From: Entomospira culicis
Lineage (GTDB): Bacteria; Spirochaetota; Spirochaetia; WRBN01
Assembly (NCBI RefSeq): GCF_028748145.1
Contig: NZ_CP118181.1
Location: 1,302,211-1,366,210 of the forward strand
Direction of reading: 5' to 3'
DNA: 64,000 nt
The first letter of the stretch is position 1, and the number at the start of each line of letters is the position of its first letter. Shown here piece after piece: positions 32,104 to 40,278 of the stretch. The position numbers and the translations under genes are program-made. A model generated the notes under the pieces. That model did not search any database. It saw nothing but the letters and a program-made list of their open reading frames with translations, and was not told the DNA's origin.

Positions 32104-34026
32104 ATGGCTAAAAAAGAAGTAATCACGGATATATGGGTTGCATCCCAATTAAAAGAGAATGGTATTAAGTTTGATGCTCAAGGTAGTAATGTCAAAGAGC
32201 TGAATGAAGCCTTAAAAACTGCGTCTAAGCGAGGAACTGGTAAGGTTGGTTTTCCTGAGTATGTAGCGGTTATTGGCGACTTTGTGCTAGTGATAGAAAA
32301 TAAGGCTGATGTTAATAAACATCTTGCTTTGACCTCTACAGGGCTTATTTCAACGGAAACAAAAGACGTGGTTGATTATGCTGTAAATGGAGCTTATTTT
32401 TATGCAAAGCACATCGCTCAAAATAGTCCTTTTAGAAAGGTCTTTGCAGTAGGGGTTTCTGGGGATGAAAAACACCACAAGATTACTCCACTATGGGTAG
32501 ATGATAGAGAGGGGTATAAAAAGTTAGAGGAACTTGAATCTTTTGTATGGTTTTCGCCGAAAAACATCCAAGAGTACTATATTAGATATGTGTTAGAAGA
32601 AGCAACAGATATTGAAAAAACTACGGAACAAATTTTAAAAGATGCGGCAGAATTGCACGAATATTTACGTAATTATGGTACTCTAAAAGACCAAGATAAG
32701 CCTTTAGTTGTGGCTGGAATCCTTTTGGCTTTAGATGAAATTGAATACGGGGGCTTTAGTCTTTCCTTGCTTACAGGCGACCAAACGCAAGGAAGTCGTG
32801 ATGGCGACAAACTAATGAATGCAATTAAAGGACGTTTAACCCGTTCTAATGTGGGGCCAGATGCCAAGAAGGATAAACTTCTTGCCGAATTTGCTATTTT
32901 CCACACCAGCTTTAGACTTAATGAAATTAATGAAACCTTAGGTAAAACTCCTCTCAAGTTTTACACGGAGTTTCTCTTTGAGCACGTGTTTAAAAACATA
33001 AAGTATCAAAAAACTTCAGAAGATTTTGTTGGTCGTTTTTATGGTGAGTTTATGAGCTATTCTGGCGGTGATGGTCAAACCTTGGGTATCATTTTAACCC
33101 CTAATCATATAACTGACTTAATGTGCGATTTAGTTGATGTTCAACCTGACGATGTAGTACTTGACCCTACTTGTGGAACTGCTGGCTTTTTGATTTCTGC
33201 AATGCATAGGATGTTAGCTAAGGCTAGTAATGAACAACAACGTAAGAATATTAAAAAAAAACAGCTACACGGTATCGAGCTACAAAGCAATATGTTTGCC
33301 GTAGCGGCTGCTAATATGATATTAAGACGAGACGGCAACAGCAATCTTGAATGTAGTGATTTTTTGAAAAAGAATCCCGCACAAGTGCAACTAAAAGGTG
33401 CAACCATCGGCTTGATGAATCCTCCCTACTCGCAAGGGTCAAAGGAAGACCCCTCTCAATATGAGTTAGCCTTTATGGAACAACTATTGAACTCATTAAC
33501 TACTGGTGCAAAGGCTGCCGTCATTGTCCCCCAATCCTCTATGACAGGTAAGACAAAGATAGAGCAAACATTAAGAGAGGGTATTCTTAAAAAACACACT
33601 TTAGAAGGAGTTATTACTTGTAATACGAATACTTTTTATGGGGTAGGAACAAACCCTGTTATTGCGATTTTTACAGCCCACGAACCACATGAGGCAGAGC
33701 ATATCTGCAAGTTTATCGATTTTAGAGAAGATGGCTATGAAGTAAGACAACACGTTGGCTTAGTAGAGAGTAATTCTGCCAAGGATAAACGCAAACATTT
33801 ACTAGATGTGTGGAATGGCAATACAGAAGCTCCCTCTAAGTTTTGTGTGGAAACAAGAGTAGAACCAAGTGATGAATGGTTGCATAGCTTTTATTACTTT
33901 AACGATGAGATACCCACAGATGCTGACTTTGAAAAAACGATAGGCGATTATCTTACCTTTGAGTTTTCGATGATTATGCAGAATCGAGAATACTTGTTTA
34001 ATGAGAAGGGAGAAAAAGATGATTAA
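32104..34026 (+). CDS. BcgI-like (type IIB) fused restriction endonuclease/adenine methyltransferase
   Basis: A 640-residue subunit. Near the N-terminus a PD-(D/E)xK-like nuclease motif is seen: Pro51-Glu52 in FPEYVAV and Glu65-Asn-Lys67 in VLVIENKAD. After a helical region comes an N6-adenine methylase: motif I DPTCGTAGF (about 354-362) and motif IV NPPY (439-442). The size and layout match BcgI subunit A rather than HsdM, which lacks the nuclease domain. It forms an overlapping pair with the specificity gene, and no hsdR is present. GGAG lies eight bases before the ATG. Predicted to cut on both sides of a bipartite site. Confidence 0.82.
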   Translation: MAKKEVITDIWVASQLKENGIKFDAQGSNVKELNEALKTASKRGTGKVGFPEYVAVIGDFVLVIENKADVNKHLALTSTGLISTETKDVVDYAVNGAYFYAKHIAQNSPFRKVFAVGVSGDEKHHKITPLWVDDREGYKKLEELESFVWFSPKNIQEYYIRYVLEEATDIEKTTEQILKDAAELHEYLRNYGTLKDQDKPLVVAGILLALDEIEYGGFSLSLLTGDQTQGSRDGDKLMNAIKGRLTRSNVGPDAKKDKLLAEFAIFHTSFRLNEINETLGKTPLKFYTEFLFEHVFKNIKYQKTSEDFVGRFYGEFMSYSGGDGQTLGIILTPNHITDLMCDLVDVQPDDVVLDPTCGTAGFLISAMHRMLAKASNEQQRKNIKKKQLHGIELQSNMFAVAAANMILRRDGNSNLECSDFLKKNPAQVQLKGATIGLMNPPYSQGSKEDPSQYELAFMEQLLNSLTTGAKAAVIVPQSSMTGKTKIEQTLREGILKKHTLEGVITCNTNTFYGVGTNPVIAIFTAHEPHEAEHICKFIDFREDGYEVRQHVGLVESNSAKDKRKHLLDVWNGNTEAPSKFCVETRVEPSDEWLHSFYYFNDEIPTDADFEKTIGDYLTFEFSMIMQNREYLFNEKGEKDD

Positions 34027-35080
34027 TGATAGGGAATGGGAAGCGTTTCATCTAAACACATTATTTCCCCTGATTACACGTGGTAAGCGACTGAAAACAG
34101 CAAGTCATATTACGGGTAATACCCCTTATGTTTCTTCAACTGCTTTAAATAATGGAGTTGATGGTTTTATTGGGAACGCAGATGGGATACGTATATTTTC
34201 CCATTGTTTATCTATTGCTAACAGTGGTAGCGTTGGCAAGGCTTTCTATCATCCTTACTCTTTTATTGCAAGCGATCACGTAACAGGGTTAAAAAATGAT
34301 AATTTTAATAATTTTATCTATCTTTTCATCTCTGTGTTACTAACACGATTACAGTATAAATATAGTTTTTATCGAGAAATTAATAACACGAGAATTAATA
34401 AAGAGATTATTCTCTTGCCAGTAACGGAGGATAATAAACCTGATTTTGAGTATATGACGCAATACACCAAGTCTAAAAAGGAGCTAATGCTCTCTCGTTA
34501 TCAAAAATATCTCTTAACTAAGCTAAGTAACCTTAGTTACAAAGAAATACCAGCTTTAAATGAGAAAGCGTGGAAACCTCTTAAAGTAAGTGAATTATTT
34601 CAAAAAATTGAAGCAACAAAAGGTAAGACTACAGACCAACTGATTGAAGGCGATGATGTACCTTATATAGCGGCTTCTAAGCTTAATAATGGGTATGTGT
34701 CGATGTGTAGTATTAAATCAAACCCTAACTGGGTTTCGAGAGGAAATTGTATTCTTTTTGTTCAGATAGGAGATGGTGCTGCTGGATTAGCCCACTATAT
34801 ACCGATGAACTTTATTGGTATGAGTGGGAAGACATCTTGTGGTTATGCCCATAAATTAAACTCTTTCAATGGTGTGTTTATAGCTAAATGCTTAAGTGTG
34901 AATAAACAAAAATTTTCTCACGGCTATAGTTGGACAGGTAATAGATTATTATCTACTAAAATTATGCTCCCTATCAATAATTTAGGAGAGCCTGATTTTG
35001 AGTATATGGAGCAGTATACAAAAAATATGATGCTTGAAAAATACAACCAATATTTAAAATTTTCTACTAAAAAAAACTAA
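34019..35080 (+). CDS. Specificity subunit of the BcgI-like system (HsdS-type)
   Basis: A 353-residue DNA-recognition subunit with two target-recognition domains in tandem. Each half has a WxxF/WKPL start, a PYVSSTALNNG or PYIAASKLNNG segment, an NSGSVGKAFYH-like or QIGDGAAG segment, and PDFEYM followed by Q-Y-T-K at its end, the usual HsdS/BcgI-B architecture. The internal repetition is obvious by eye. The ATG at 34019 has GGGAG upstream and overlaps the methylase stop (ATGATTAA); an in-frame ATG at 34001 is an alternative. The size is close to BcgI subunit B. Which bases it reads cannot be predicted. Confidence 0.85.
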   Translation: MINDREWEAFHLNTLFPLITRGKRLKTASHITGNTPYVSSTALNNGVDGFIGNADGIRIFSHCLSIANSGSVGKAFYHPYSFIASDHVTGLKNDNFNNFIYLFISVLLTRLQYKYSFYREINNTRINKEIILLPVTEDNKPDFEYMTQYTKSKKELMLSRYQKYLLTKLSNLSYKEIPALNEKAWKPLKVSELFQKIEATKGKTTDQLIEGDDVPYIAASKLNNGYVSMCSIKSNPNWVSRGNCILFVQIGDGAAGLAHYIPMNFIGMSGKTSCGYAHKLNSFNGVFIAKCLSVNKQKFSHGYSWTGNRLLSTKIMLPINNLGEPDFEYMEQYTKNMMLEKYNQYLKFSTKKN

Positions 35081-35104
35081 AAGGCGATTGTGCCTTTTAG
35101 TTTT
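35077..35104 (+). terminator. Terminator closing the restriction-modification pair
   Basis: A perfect 9-bp stem, CTAAAAGGC (35077-35085) with GCCTTTTAG (35092-35100), has a 6-nt loop and is followed by TTTT. It includes the stop codon of the specificity gene and lies inside the element's right end, insulating the host sequence. Confidence 0.8.
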
Positions 35105-35111
35105 AAAGATG

Positions 35112-35138
35112 AGACAAGCCCTCAAGTGCCTTATTGCC
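35112..35138 (-). repeat. Right terminal inverted repeat
   Basis: The reverse complement reads GGCAATAAG-G-CACTT-GA-GGGCTTG-T-CT and matches the left end at 23 of 27 positions. The right target duplication follows immediately. Confidence 0.85.
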
Positions 35139-35146
35139 AAATTTTT
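35139..35146. repeat. Target-site duplication, right copy
   Basis: AAATTTTT, identical to 31129-31136, directly after the right inverted repeat. Confidence 0.85.
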
Positions 35147-35805
35147 TACTGTTAATGGTGCTAGTTATAGCATTTGGATTAAATGGGCAAGATGCCTCGG
35201 CAGAGCACACTTGCGGAGCAAGCCGTAAATTTCCTAGTGATGTGCTTGTAGATTTTGATATGACTTACCAAGGGAAAGAGATAGAACTGATCTACAATTT
35301 GGATGAGAATAAGATAAGGTTGCTTGTGGAAGATGGTGGATTTTTAGAAAATTTTAACTTTATTGTCAATGGATACTCACCTCTCCCGGAGGCTGTGGCG
35401 CTAGCTTGGGAGCATGAGTCTATTATCCAGTATCTTAGTAAAGAGAGTGATTTTTATCAAGAGTTTGTACTGCGCAACCCTGACTCTAAAACTCTTGCCC
35501 AATTTAAGAGCGACCTGAAGAAGATCTTAAATTGTCGCTATGGGAGCATTAAGGTGATTAGTGAGGGCGTTGACTTTTTAGAGTATGAGGCAAATGGCAT
35601 GCGTTTTTATCATGGTTTCTTTTTAGCACCAAAAATGCATGAAAAAGAGACTCATACCTCGGATATTGCCTCGATAGAATTTATTGGTTATAGTAGTATT
35701 AAGAACTACGAAACGCGTAAAAGCACCTATATAAAGACGTTCCATAATAGTCGTGGTGTGTTGCAAAAGCATGTGAGAGAGCGAGGCATTACCCCCATTA
35801 GCTAA
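35146..35805 (+). pseudogene. 3' part of exported protein gene disrupted by the element
   Basis: An open frame of about 220 codons that begins in the right end of the element and has no proper start: TTG at 35134 is inside the inverted repeat, and ATG at 35155 has no Shine-Dalgarno. It opens with the hydrophobic core LLLMVLVIAFGLNG and an ASA cleavage-like site, so it was a secreted protein; the rest (EHTCGASRKF onward) is unrecognised. Joining it to the 5' fragment at 31122 after precise excision leaves an A7T6 tract that is one base out of frame, so the tract has probably drifted or the base count there is wrong. The body is still intact. Confidence 0.7.
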
Positions 35806-35810
35806 TTTAC

Positions 35811-35850
35811 CTAAGCCATAAATGTGGGTTTATCCCCCGTGTTGGCTTAG
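35811..35850 (+). terminator. Hairpin after the disrupted gene
   Basis: CTAAGCCA (35811-35818) pairs perfectly with TGGCTTAG (35843-35850) across a 24-nt loop. No T-run follows, so termination would be weak. It lies six bases after the stop. Confidence 0.4.
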
Positions 35851-35934
35851 TTCTATCCCAAAACTTCTCGCTGGCTATCCACCGATTGATCATTTCCTAT
35901 TTATGTATGGATACACCGAGATAAGGAGTAAAAC

Positions 35935-36027
35935 ATGCGTGCAATAGAAACGGCTATTTACCTATCTTTACGGCGATCTTTTTTGATACGGAAGGGGCGT
36001 AGGTGCTGGCGCACACGCTCTTGGTAG
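35935..36027 (+). CDS. Possible 30-codon ORF or gene remnant antisense to the TRIC gene end
   Basis: ATG at 35935 is preceded by AAGGAG with ideal six-base spacing, and the frame runs 30 codons (MRAIETAIYLSLRRSF..., basic). Most of it overlaps the 3' end of the opposite-strand channel gene. It could be a small protein or the surviving start of a lost gene. The only support is the ribosome-binding site. Confidence 0.25.
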   Translation: MRAIETAIYLSLRRSFLIRKGRRCWRTRSW

Positions 36028-36638
36028 TGCGGGTTCTTCAAGATAACGTAGAGGCGCAACACAAAGACAAGTATCACACAGCTGACAATTGCCACCACGC
36101 TAGGCAACGCCAGATAGACGTACAAAAAGTAGAGTAAGAGACTCCCCAGTAGACTCGCGCGGGCGTAAAAGTCGCCATAGAGAATGAGCGGAGGTTCGTC
36201 GCGCAAGATGTCGCGGATGATGCCTCCCACGCAACCCGTTATCATGCCCATCAGGAGGGCACCATGCATGGGCGCCCCCACCTCGATGGCGCGCATCGTG
36301 CCAAATGCCGTAAAAACGGCCAAGCCACTGGCGTCGAATAGGGCAATCATCAACGACTGCTTCTCTACCTTTTGATGATCAAAATAGCGCACCACCAATC
36401 CGGCAACAATCGCAATAATAAGATAGCGCGGGCTCTCAAAGATCGCCACGGGTTTGCTATGCAAGAGTAAATCGCGCGTAAGCCCACCACCAAAGGTCGT
36501 AACACTGGCCAAAAAGATAATGCCAAAGCCATCCATCTTCTTTTTTTTCCCCGCCAGCGCCCCCGAAAGCGCAAAGGCCAAGCTCCCCGCCATATCTAAA
36601 ATATCTAAAAATAACACCACCATCACCGCATCCTCCAC
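35958..36638 (-). CDS. TRIC-family cation channel (UPF0126, YadS-like)
   Basis: A polytopic inner-membrane protein of 226 residues with about seven hydrophobic helices. The two inverted-repeat halves each carry a glycine-rich signature: TTFGGGLTRDLLL (about residues 49-61) and GCVGGIIRDILRDEPP. Bacterial members form trimeric, mainly K+-permeable channels; the physiological role is unclear. The C-terminal tail is very basic (RIKKDRRKDR). It is transcribed divergently from the small basic protein gene and has no obvious operon partner. Confidence 0.88.
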   Translation of the reverse strand: MEDAVMVVLFLDILDMAGSLAFALSGALAGKKKKMDGFGIIFLASVTTFGGGLTRDLLLHSKPVAIFESPRYLIIAIVAGLVVRYFDHQKVEKQSLMIALFDASGLAVFTAFGTMRAIEVGAPMHGALLMGMITGCVGGIIRDILRDEPPLILYGDFYARASLLGSLLLYFLYVYLALPSVVAIVSCVILVFVLRLYVILKNPHYQERVRQHLRPFRIKKDRRKDR

Positions 36639-36762
36639 ACTTTTTGGCTGTTATAGAGAAAATCGACCATTATTCCCACTAAATTTAGGCGAAAGCCCTT
36701 GACCTTTCTAGCATTAAAAGCGATAATAGAAGCAGTTTATTGTTATGATAAGGAGTTGGTGC

Positions 36763-36852
36763 ATGCCCTGCGGAAGAAAACGTAAAAGAAAGAAAATCGC
36801 AACCCACAAGCGTAAAAAAAAGCTTCGCAAAAATCGACACAAAAACAAGTAA
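36763..36852 (+). CDS. 29-residue basic COX24/AURKAIP1-domain-like protein
   Basis: MPCGRKRKRKKIATHKRKKK continues with LRKNRHKNK; more than half the residues are Lys or Arg. The pattern RKxxxxxHKRKKxLRKxRH is that of the COX24/AURKAIP1 motif found in tiny ribosome-associated proteins (bS22-like) of several bacterial phyla. AAGGAG lies seven bases before the ATG, and a strong terminator follows 24 bases after the stop, so it is an independent, well-expressed unit. It is easily missed by gene finders because of its length. Ribosomal association is an inference. Confidence 0.8.
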   Translation: MPCGRKRKRKKIATHKRKKKLRKNRHKNK

Positions 36853-36876
36853 GATTTTGCCATAAGTGTTTATAAA

Positions 36877-36910
36877 CCGCCCTTCCTCACATGAACTAGG
36901 GCGGGTTTTT
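36877..36910 (+). terminator. Rho-independent terminator of the small basic protein gene
   Basis: CCGCCCT (36877-36883) and AGGGCGG (36898-36904) form a perfect 7-bp GC-rich stem, followed by GTTTTT. Confidence 0.9.
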
Positions 36911-36935
36911 ATTCATTTATTTTTAGGAGGTAAAA

Positions 36936-39047
36936 ATGACTGAAAAATATACTCAATATCTTGATTTAGTAAAAGAAAATGGGTTGAATCTAAACTCGAT
37001 CCATTCTGAAGAGAGGAATCAAGAGTTATCTAACCTAGCCTTTAATCAAATCATTAATCAAAACTTCAAGAGACCTTACGCCTTATATACCAAAGAAAAT
37101 GACATAGAGACCGTCATTGAACGTATCCTTTCTTACATACCTAAAAAATTTAGAACATACGAAATGTGTTTAAGTGCTTCAAAACTCAATCCATATCCTT
37201 TATTTGGCTACATTCCTAAAGAATACTTAATTTATGAAATCTACTTAGAGACTGTCAAAGCTTCCTACCCCCAAGATGAATTCGATGAATATGTTATAGC
37301 TTATATTCCAGATGAATTCAAAACATATGAACTATGCTGGGAAACAATTCAAAAATATCATCCAGAGCATGGTTTTGGAGATGAGTTTTCACTCTTTGAA
37401 ATTCTACCATATATACCAGAGGAAATAAAAACATATGCTTTTTATGTTGAAATCATTAAACTATATGATTGCGACATTGACAAAGATGTTATTCCTAAAA
37501 AGTACCTAAACAACAAATTTGAGATAGTTTTAAATCTTCTTAATGGAGGATCATGGTTACAATACACGCAACTTGAGTTTATCACCTATGAAATGGTATT
37601 AGATGCAATACAGCAAGAATCAGGCTTTAGACTTCTTCCTTATATTCCTGATAATTATTTAACCAAAGAATTATGGCTTACTATTCCAATACGAGATAGA
37701 GAGAATTGTCAAGAAGAAGATATGATTGACATCTGCCAAAGAACTTCATGCTACGATCTTTGTCTTGAATTAGTTAAAGAAGAAACCTTTTACTCTGCTT
37801 TAGAACACATTAAAGAGGAGTTTCATACCTATGATTTTTATTTAGAGGTTGCTAGACATTATGGATATCAATCCTTATTATATATAACTTATGAACAAAT
37901 TGAAGGTGATGATTTTGAAGATCTAATCGATGACGAGGTTTTACTTTTATCTCGACTATCAGAACCTAAAATAAAGAACCAAATACCAATTGAATTCCAA
38001 AGTGATGAACTATACTTAGCTGCATTCAACTATCCATTTAATGATTTTAATAATCAAGATTTAGAGGAAATTTTAGCTATAGTACCAACAAAATACCATA
38101 CTCCTGACATTTATCTTGCAATTATCAAACGTAATCCATTGTTAATAAAAGATATTCCAGGCGAACTACAAAATTACTCCTTTTATGTAAATACCGTTAG
38201 GCAAAATGGGAAAATTCTACAGTATCTTCCTCAAAATTTTGTTAGTGATGCTCTTTATTTAGAAGCTACAAAAAGTAATGGAGTAGCATTCGACTTGCTT
38301 CCTGAGGAATACAAGACCTATGAAATTTGTATTGAAGCTGTGGTACATAATCCTACTAATCTTAGATTTGTTCCAGATAAACATAAAGTAGATAATTTTT
38401 ACATAGAAACTTTTAATAAAAATCATCACCTATTATGGGAGATCCCAGAAGCCTTACGAACATGCGAAATGTATTATATCTTTATCCAACAAACCATTGA
38501 TAGCTTAAAAAAACGACCATCCTACTTCAGAAAAATCCATGATATCATAAAGCGTATACCAAACAATTGTAAATCCTATCAATTCTATTTAATCCTTCTA
38601 GAAAATAATATTACATCTTTAAAAGATGTACCTGACGAGCATAAAACCTATGAGCTTTGCTTAGCTGCTGTTACCAACAATGGTGATGCTTTGGAATACG
38701 TCCCAGATGAATATAAAACCTATGACATATGCCTTGTTAGCGTGAAGAATGCAGGATGGGCATTATCCCATGTGCCTAATAAGCATAGAACTTATGAACT
38801 TTGTCTTATTGCTATTAACCAAGATGGGCATTTGGAAGATATCCCAAATAAACTCAAAACTTTTGAACTATGCGCAGAAGCTATAAAAAAGGATCCAGAT
38901 AGAATCCAATCTATATTACCTTTGTTTCACGATGAAAAGAGTATTTATCAATTATGTTTAGAGGCTGTTAAACAAGATGTAAGCATTCTCTTTTGGTACG
39001 TCCCATTCAAATTCATTAACCAAATTATTATTGAGCTAAATATTTGA
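36936..39047 (+). CDS. DUF4116-like repeat protein, A+T-rich
   Basis: A 703-residue, acidic, cytosolic protein built of about 18-20 degenerate repeats of ~33 residues of the form (V/I)P-D-E-x-K-T-Y-E-L-C-L-x-A-V. The clearest lie in the last 150 residues (VPDEHKTYELCLAAV, VPDEYKTYDICLVSV, VPNKHRTYELCLIAI). The pattern resembles DUF4116, an alpha-helical repeat of unknown function. No signal peptide or membrane segment is seen. AGGAGG precedes the ATG at the right distance, but only 26 bp separate it from a strong terminator, so its promoter is not evident. Its base composition is markedly A+T-rich relative to neighbours, which suggests lateral acquisition. Confidence 0.75.
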   Translation: MTEKYTQYLDLVKENGLNLNSIHSEERNQELSNLAFNQIINQNFKRPYALYTKENDIETVIERILSYIPKKFRTYEMCLSASKLNPYPLFGYIPKEYLIYEIYLETVKASYPQDEFDEYVIAYIPDEFKTYELCWETIQKYHPEHGFGDEFSLFEILPYIPEEIKTYAFYVEIIKLYDCDIDKDVIPKKYLNNKFEIVLNLLNGGSWLQYTQLEFITYEMVLDAIQQESGFRLLPYIPDNYLTKELWLTIPIRDRENCQEEDMIDICQRTSCYDLCLELVKEETFYSALEHIKEEFHTYDFYLEVARHYGYQSLLYITYEQIEGDDFEDLIDDEVLLLSRLSEPKIKNQIPIEFQSDELYLAAFNYPFNDFNNQDLEEILAIVPTKYHTPDIYLAIIKRNPLLIKDIPGELQNYSFYVNTVRQNGKILQYLPQNFVSDALYLEATKSNGVAFDLLPEEYKTYEICIEAVVHNPTNLRFVPDKHKVDNFYIETFNKNHHLLWEIPEALRTCEMYYIFIQQTIDSLKKRPSYFRKIHDIIKRIPNNCKSYQFYLILLENNITSLKDVPDEHKTYELCLAAVTNNGDALEYVPDEYKTYDICLVSVKNAGWALSHVPNKHRTYELCLIAINQDGHLEDIPNKLKTFELCAEAIKKDPDRIQSILPLFHDEKSIYQLCLEAVKQDVSILFWYVPFKFINQIIIELNI

Positions 39048-39114
39048 TATAAAGTGTTTAGCTATCCTATCTTAGCACAGACTCTATTCGATAAAATATT
39101 CTGCAAGCATTGCC

Positions 39115-40278
39115 CTAAAGGAGATCGAGTAAGATGGCATCCAGCACCAATCGCCCTTGCTCGGTGAGGGTGATATACCTATCATCCTCTTGCAAGAATT
39201 CTCGCCACTTGCTTTTTTGTAAATGCTCCCATGGGGCTAATCCCGCATCACCAAAACGCTCTTTAAGAATCGCTTTACTGATACCTAATGCCGTGCGAAA
39301 CCCCATCATGTAGTGTTCAAAGATAAAGCTCTCGCGCTCGATCATGTCTCTATGCCAAAGATTGATATCATCGGGATTTGACCAAACACCAAATTCGCGT
39401 CGCCCCGTAATGCGCAACGCCGATCCATCCAGCAAGGGCAGAGTTCCCACTGCACCTGGCCCAATACCGATATAGGGCTTGAGTTGCCAATAGTGCGTAT
39501 TTTGTAAGCTATAATCATTGGGCGTTAGCGCGTAATTGGAGACCTCGTACTGCTGATATCCCGAGGCTAACAGCATCCGTTGAGAGGCTTGCCACTGGAT
39601 GCTTCGCTCTTCTTCGTTGGGGAGGTGCGGATGGTGGCGATAAGTGAGTACCGTCCCCTCCTCCATGGCTAGGGCATAAAGCGAGAGGTGGGCAGGTCGA
39701 TAAGTAACGAGGCGGTGCATATCCGATTCCACAATGGCTTGCGTGTGGAAGGGTAGACCTGCAATTAAGTCGAGACTTAGACGCGCTTTATACGGCGACA
39801 AAAGCTCTAATGCGTCGAACATCTGTTGGGTGGTTACCTTGCGCCCCACCGCATCGAGGCTAGCTTGATGAAACGTCTGCATGCCCATGCTCACCCGTAG
39901 ATTTTGCCAGCGCGCTAACCCCAACGCATCGATTAAATCTTTACTCACATCTTCGGGGTTTACCTCGATAGTAACTTGTTGAGGATGATAACTTTGTACT
40001 AAGTCGATCAACGCCGAGAGCTGATCGCCGTCGATCATACTAGGGGTACCGCCACCCACATAAACACTCACCAAGCGCTCCATGTGAAGATACGCTAACT
40101 GGTTAGTAATCTCTCGCAAAATCCGCGCGATCACCTTGCGTCGTAATTGCGGATCGACCCCAGCGGAAGCGTAAAAGTCGCAATAATGGCATCGATAATG
40201 ACAAAAAGGCAAGTGCACATAGAGCGCAAACGGTTCGCGCCGATCGATCTTATCCAGCGCAATCTCATCCATTATCAT
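39115..40278 (-). CDS. hemW: Radical SAM protein HemW (heme chaperone-like)
   Basis: HemN-like radical SAM protein of 387 residues; HemW binds heme rather than acting as coproporphyrinogen dehydrogenase. The cluster motif is HLPFCHYRCHYCDFY (C-x3-C-x2-C followed by D-F, the HemW rather than HemN pattern). VYVGGGTPSMI, TIEVNPEDV and a C-terminal HTH-like region with MGFRTALGISK follow. The ATG shares its A with the uppP stop (TAATG), indicating coupling. Longer readings upstream lie inside uppP. No heme biosynthesis genes are nearby. Confidence 0.92.
   Translation of the reverse strand: MIMDEIALDKIDRREPFALYVHLPFCHYRCHYCDFYASAGVDPQLRRKVIARILREITNQLAYLHMERLVSVYVGGGTPSMIDGDQLSALIDLVQSYHPQQVTIEVNPEDVSKDLIDALGLARWQNLRVSMGMQTFHQASLDAVGRKVTTQQMFDALELLSPYKARLSLDLIAGLPFHTQAIVESDMHRLVTYRPAHLSLYALAMEEGTVLTYRHHPHLPNEEERSIQWQASQRMLLASGYQQYEVSNYALTPNDYSLQNTHYWQLKPYIGIGPGAVGTLPLLDGSALRITGRREFGVWSNPDDINLWHRDMIERESFIFEHYMMGFRTALGISKAILKERFGDAGLAPWEHLQKSKWREFLQEDDRYITLTEQGRLVLDAILLDLL

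Larger units (their letters stand above)
31137..35138 (+). mobile_element. IS1595-family element carrying a BcgI-like restriction-modification system
   Basis: A 4,002-bp element bounded by imperfect 27-bp terminal inverted repeats (23 of 27 match) starting GGCAATAAG and by a perfect 8-bp target duplication. It contains, all on the plus strand, the transposase, a fused nuclease/methylase gene and a specificity-subunit gene closed by a hairpin terminator. Its base composition is clearly more A+T-rich than the adjacent genes. It splits a gene for an exported protein. IS1595-family elements with passenger genes are known; a type IIB passenger pair is the point of interest here. Confidence 0.88.

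Noticed and set aside
32104-35080. Incomplete type I restriction system (orphan HsdM/HsdS)
   Set aside because: The first subunit carries its own nuclease-like motif and the pair matches BcgI in size and order, so a missing hsdR is not required.
31154-35121. Element ends placed at the GGGCTTG motifs
   Set aside because: The symmetry extends further outward to GGCAATAAG, and only that boundary yields a perfect 8-bp direct repeat.
35934-36027. Antisense RNA or toxin gene opposite the TRIC channel end
   Set aside because: There is a good Shine-Dalgarno but no promoter, terminator or recognisable peptide; kept only as a low-confidence ORF.
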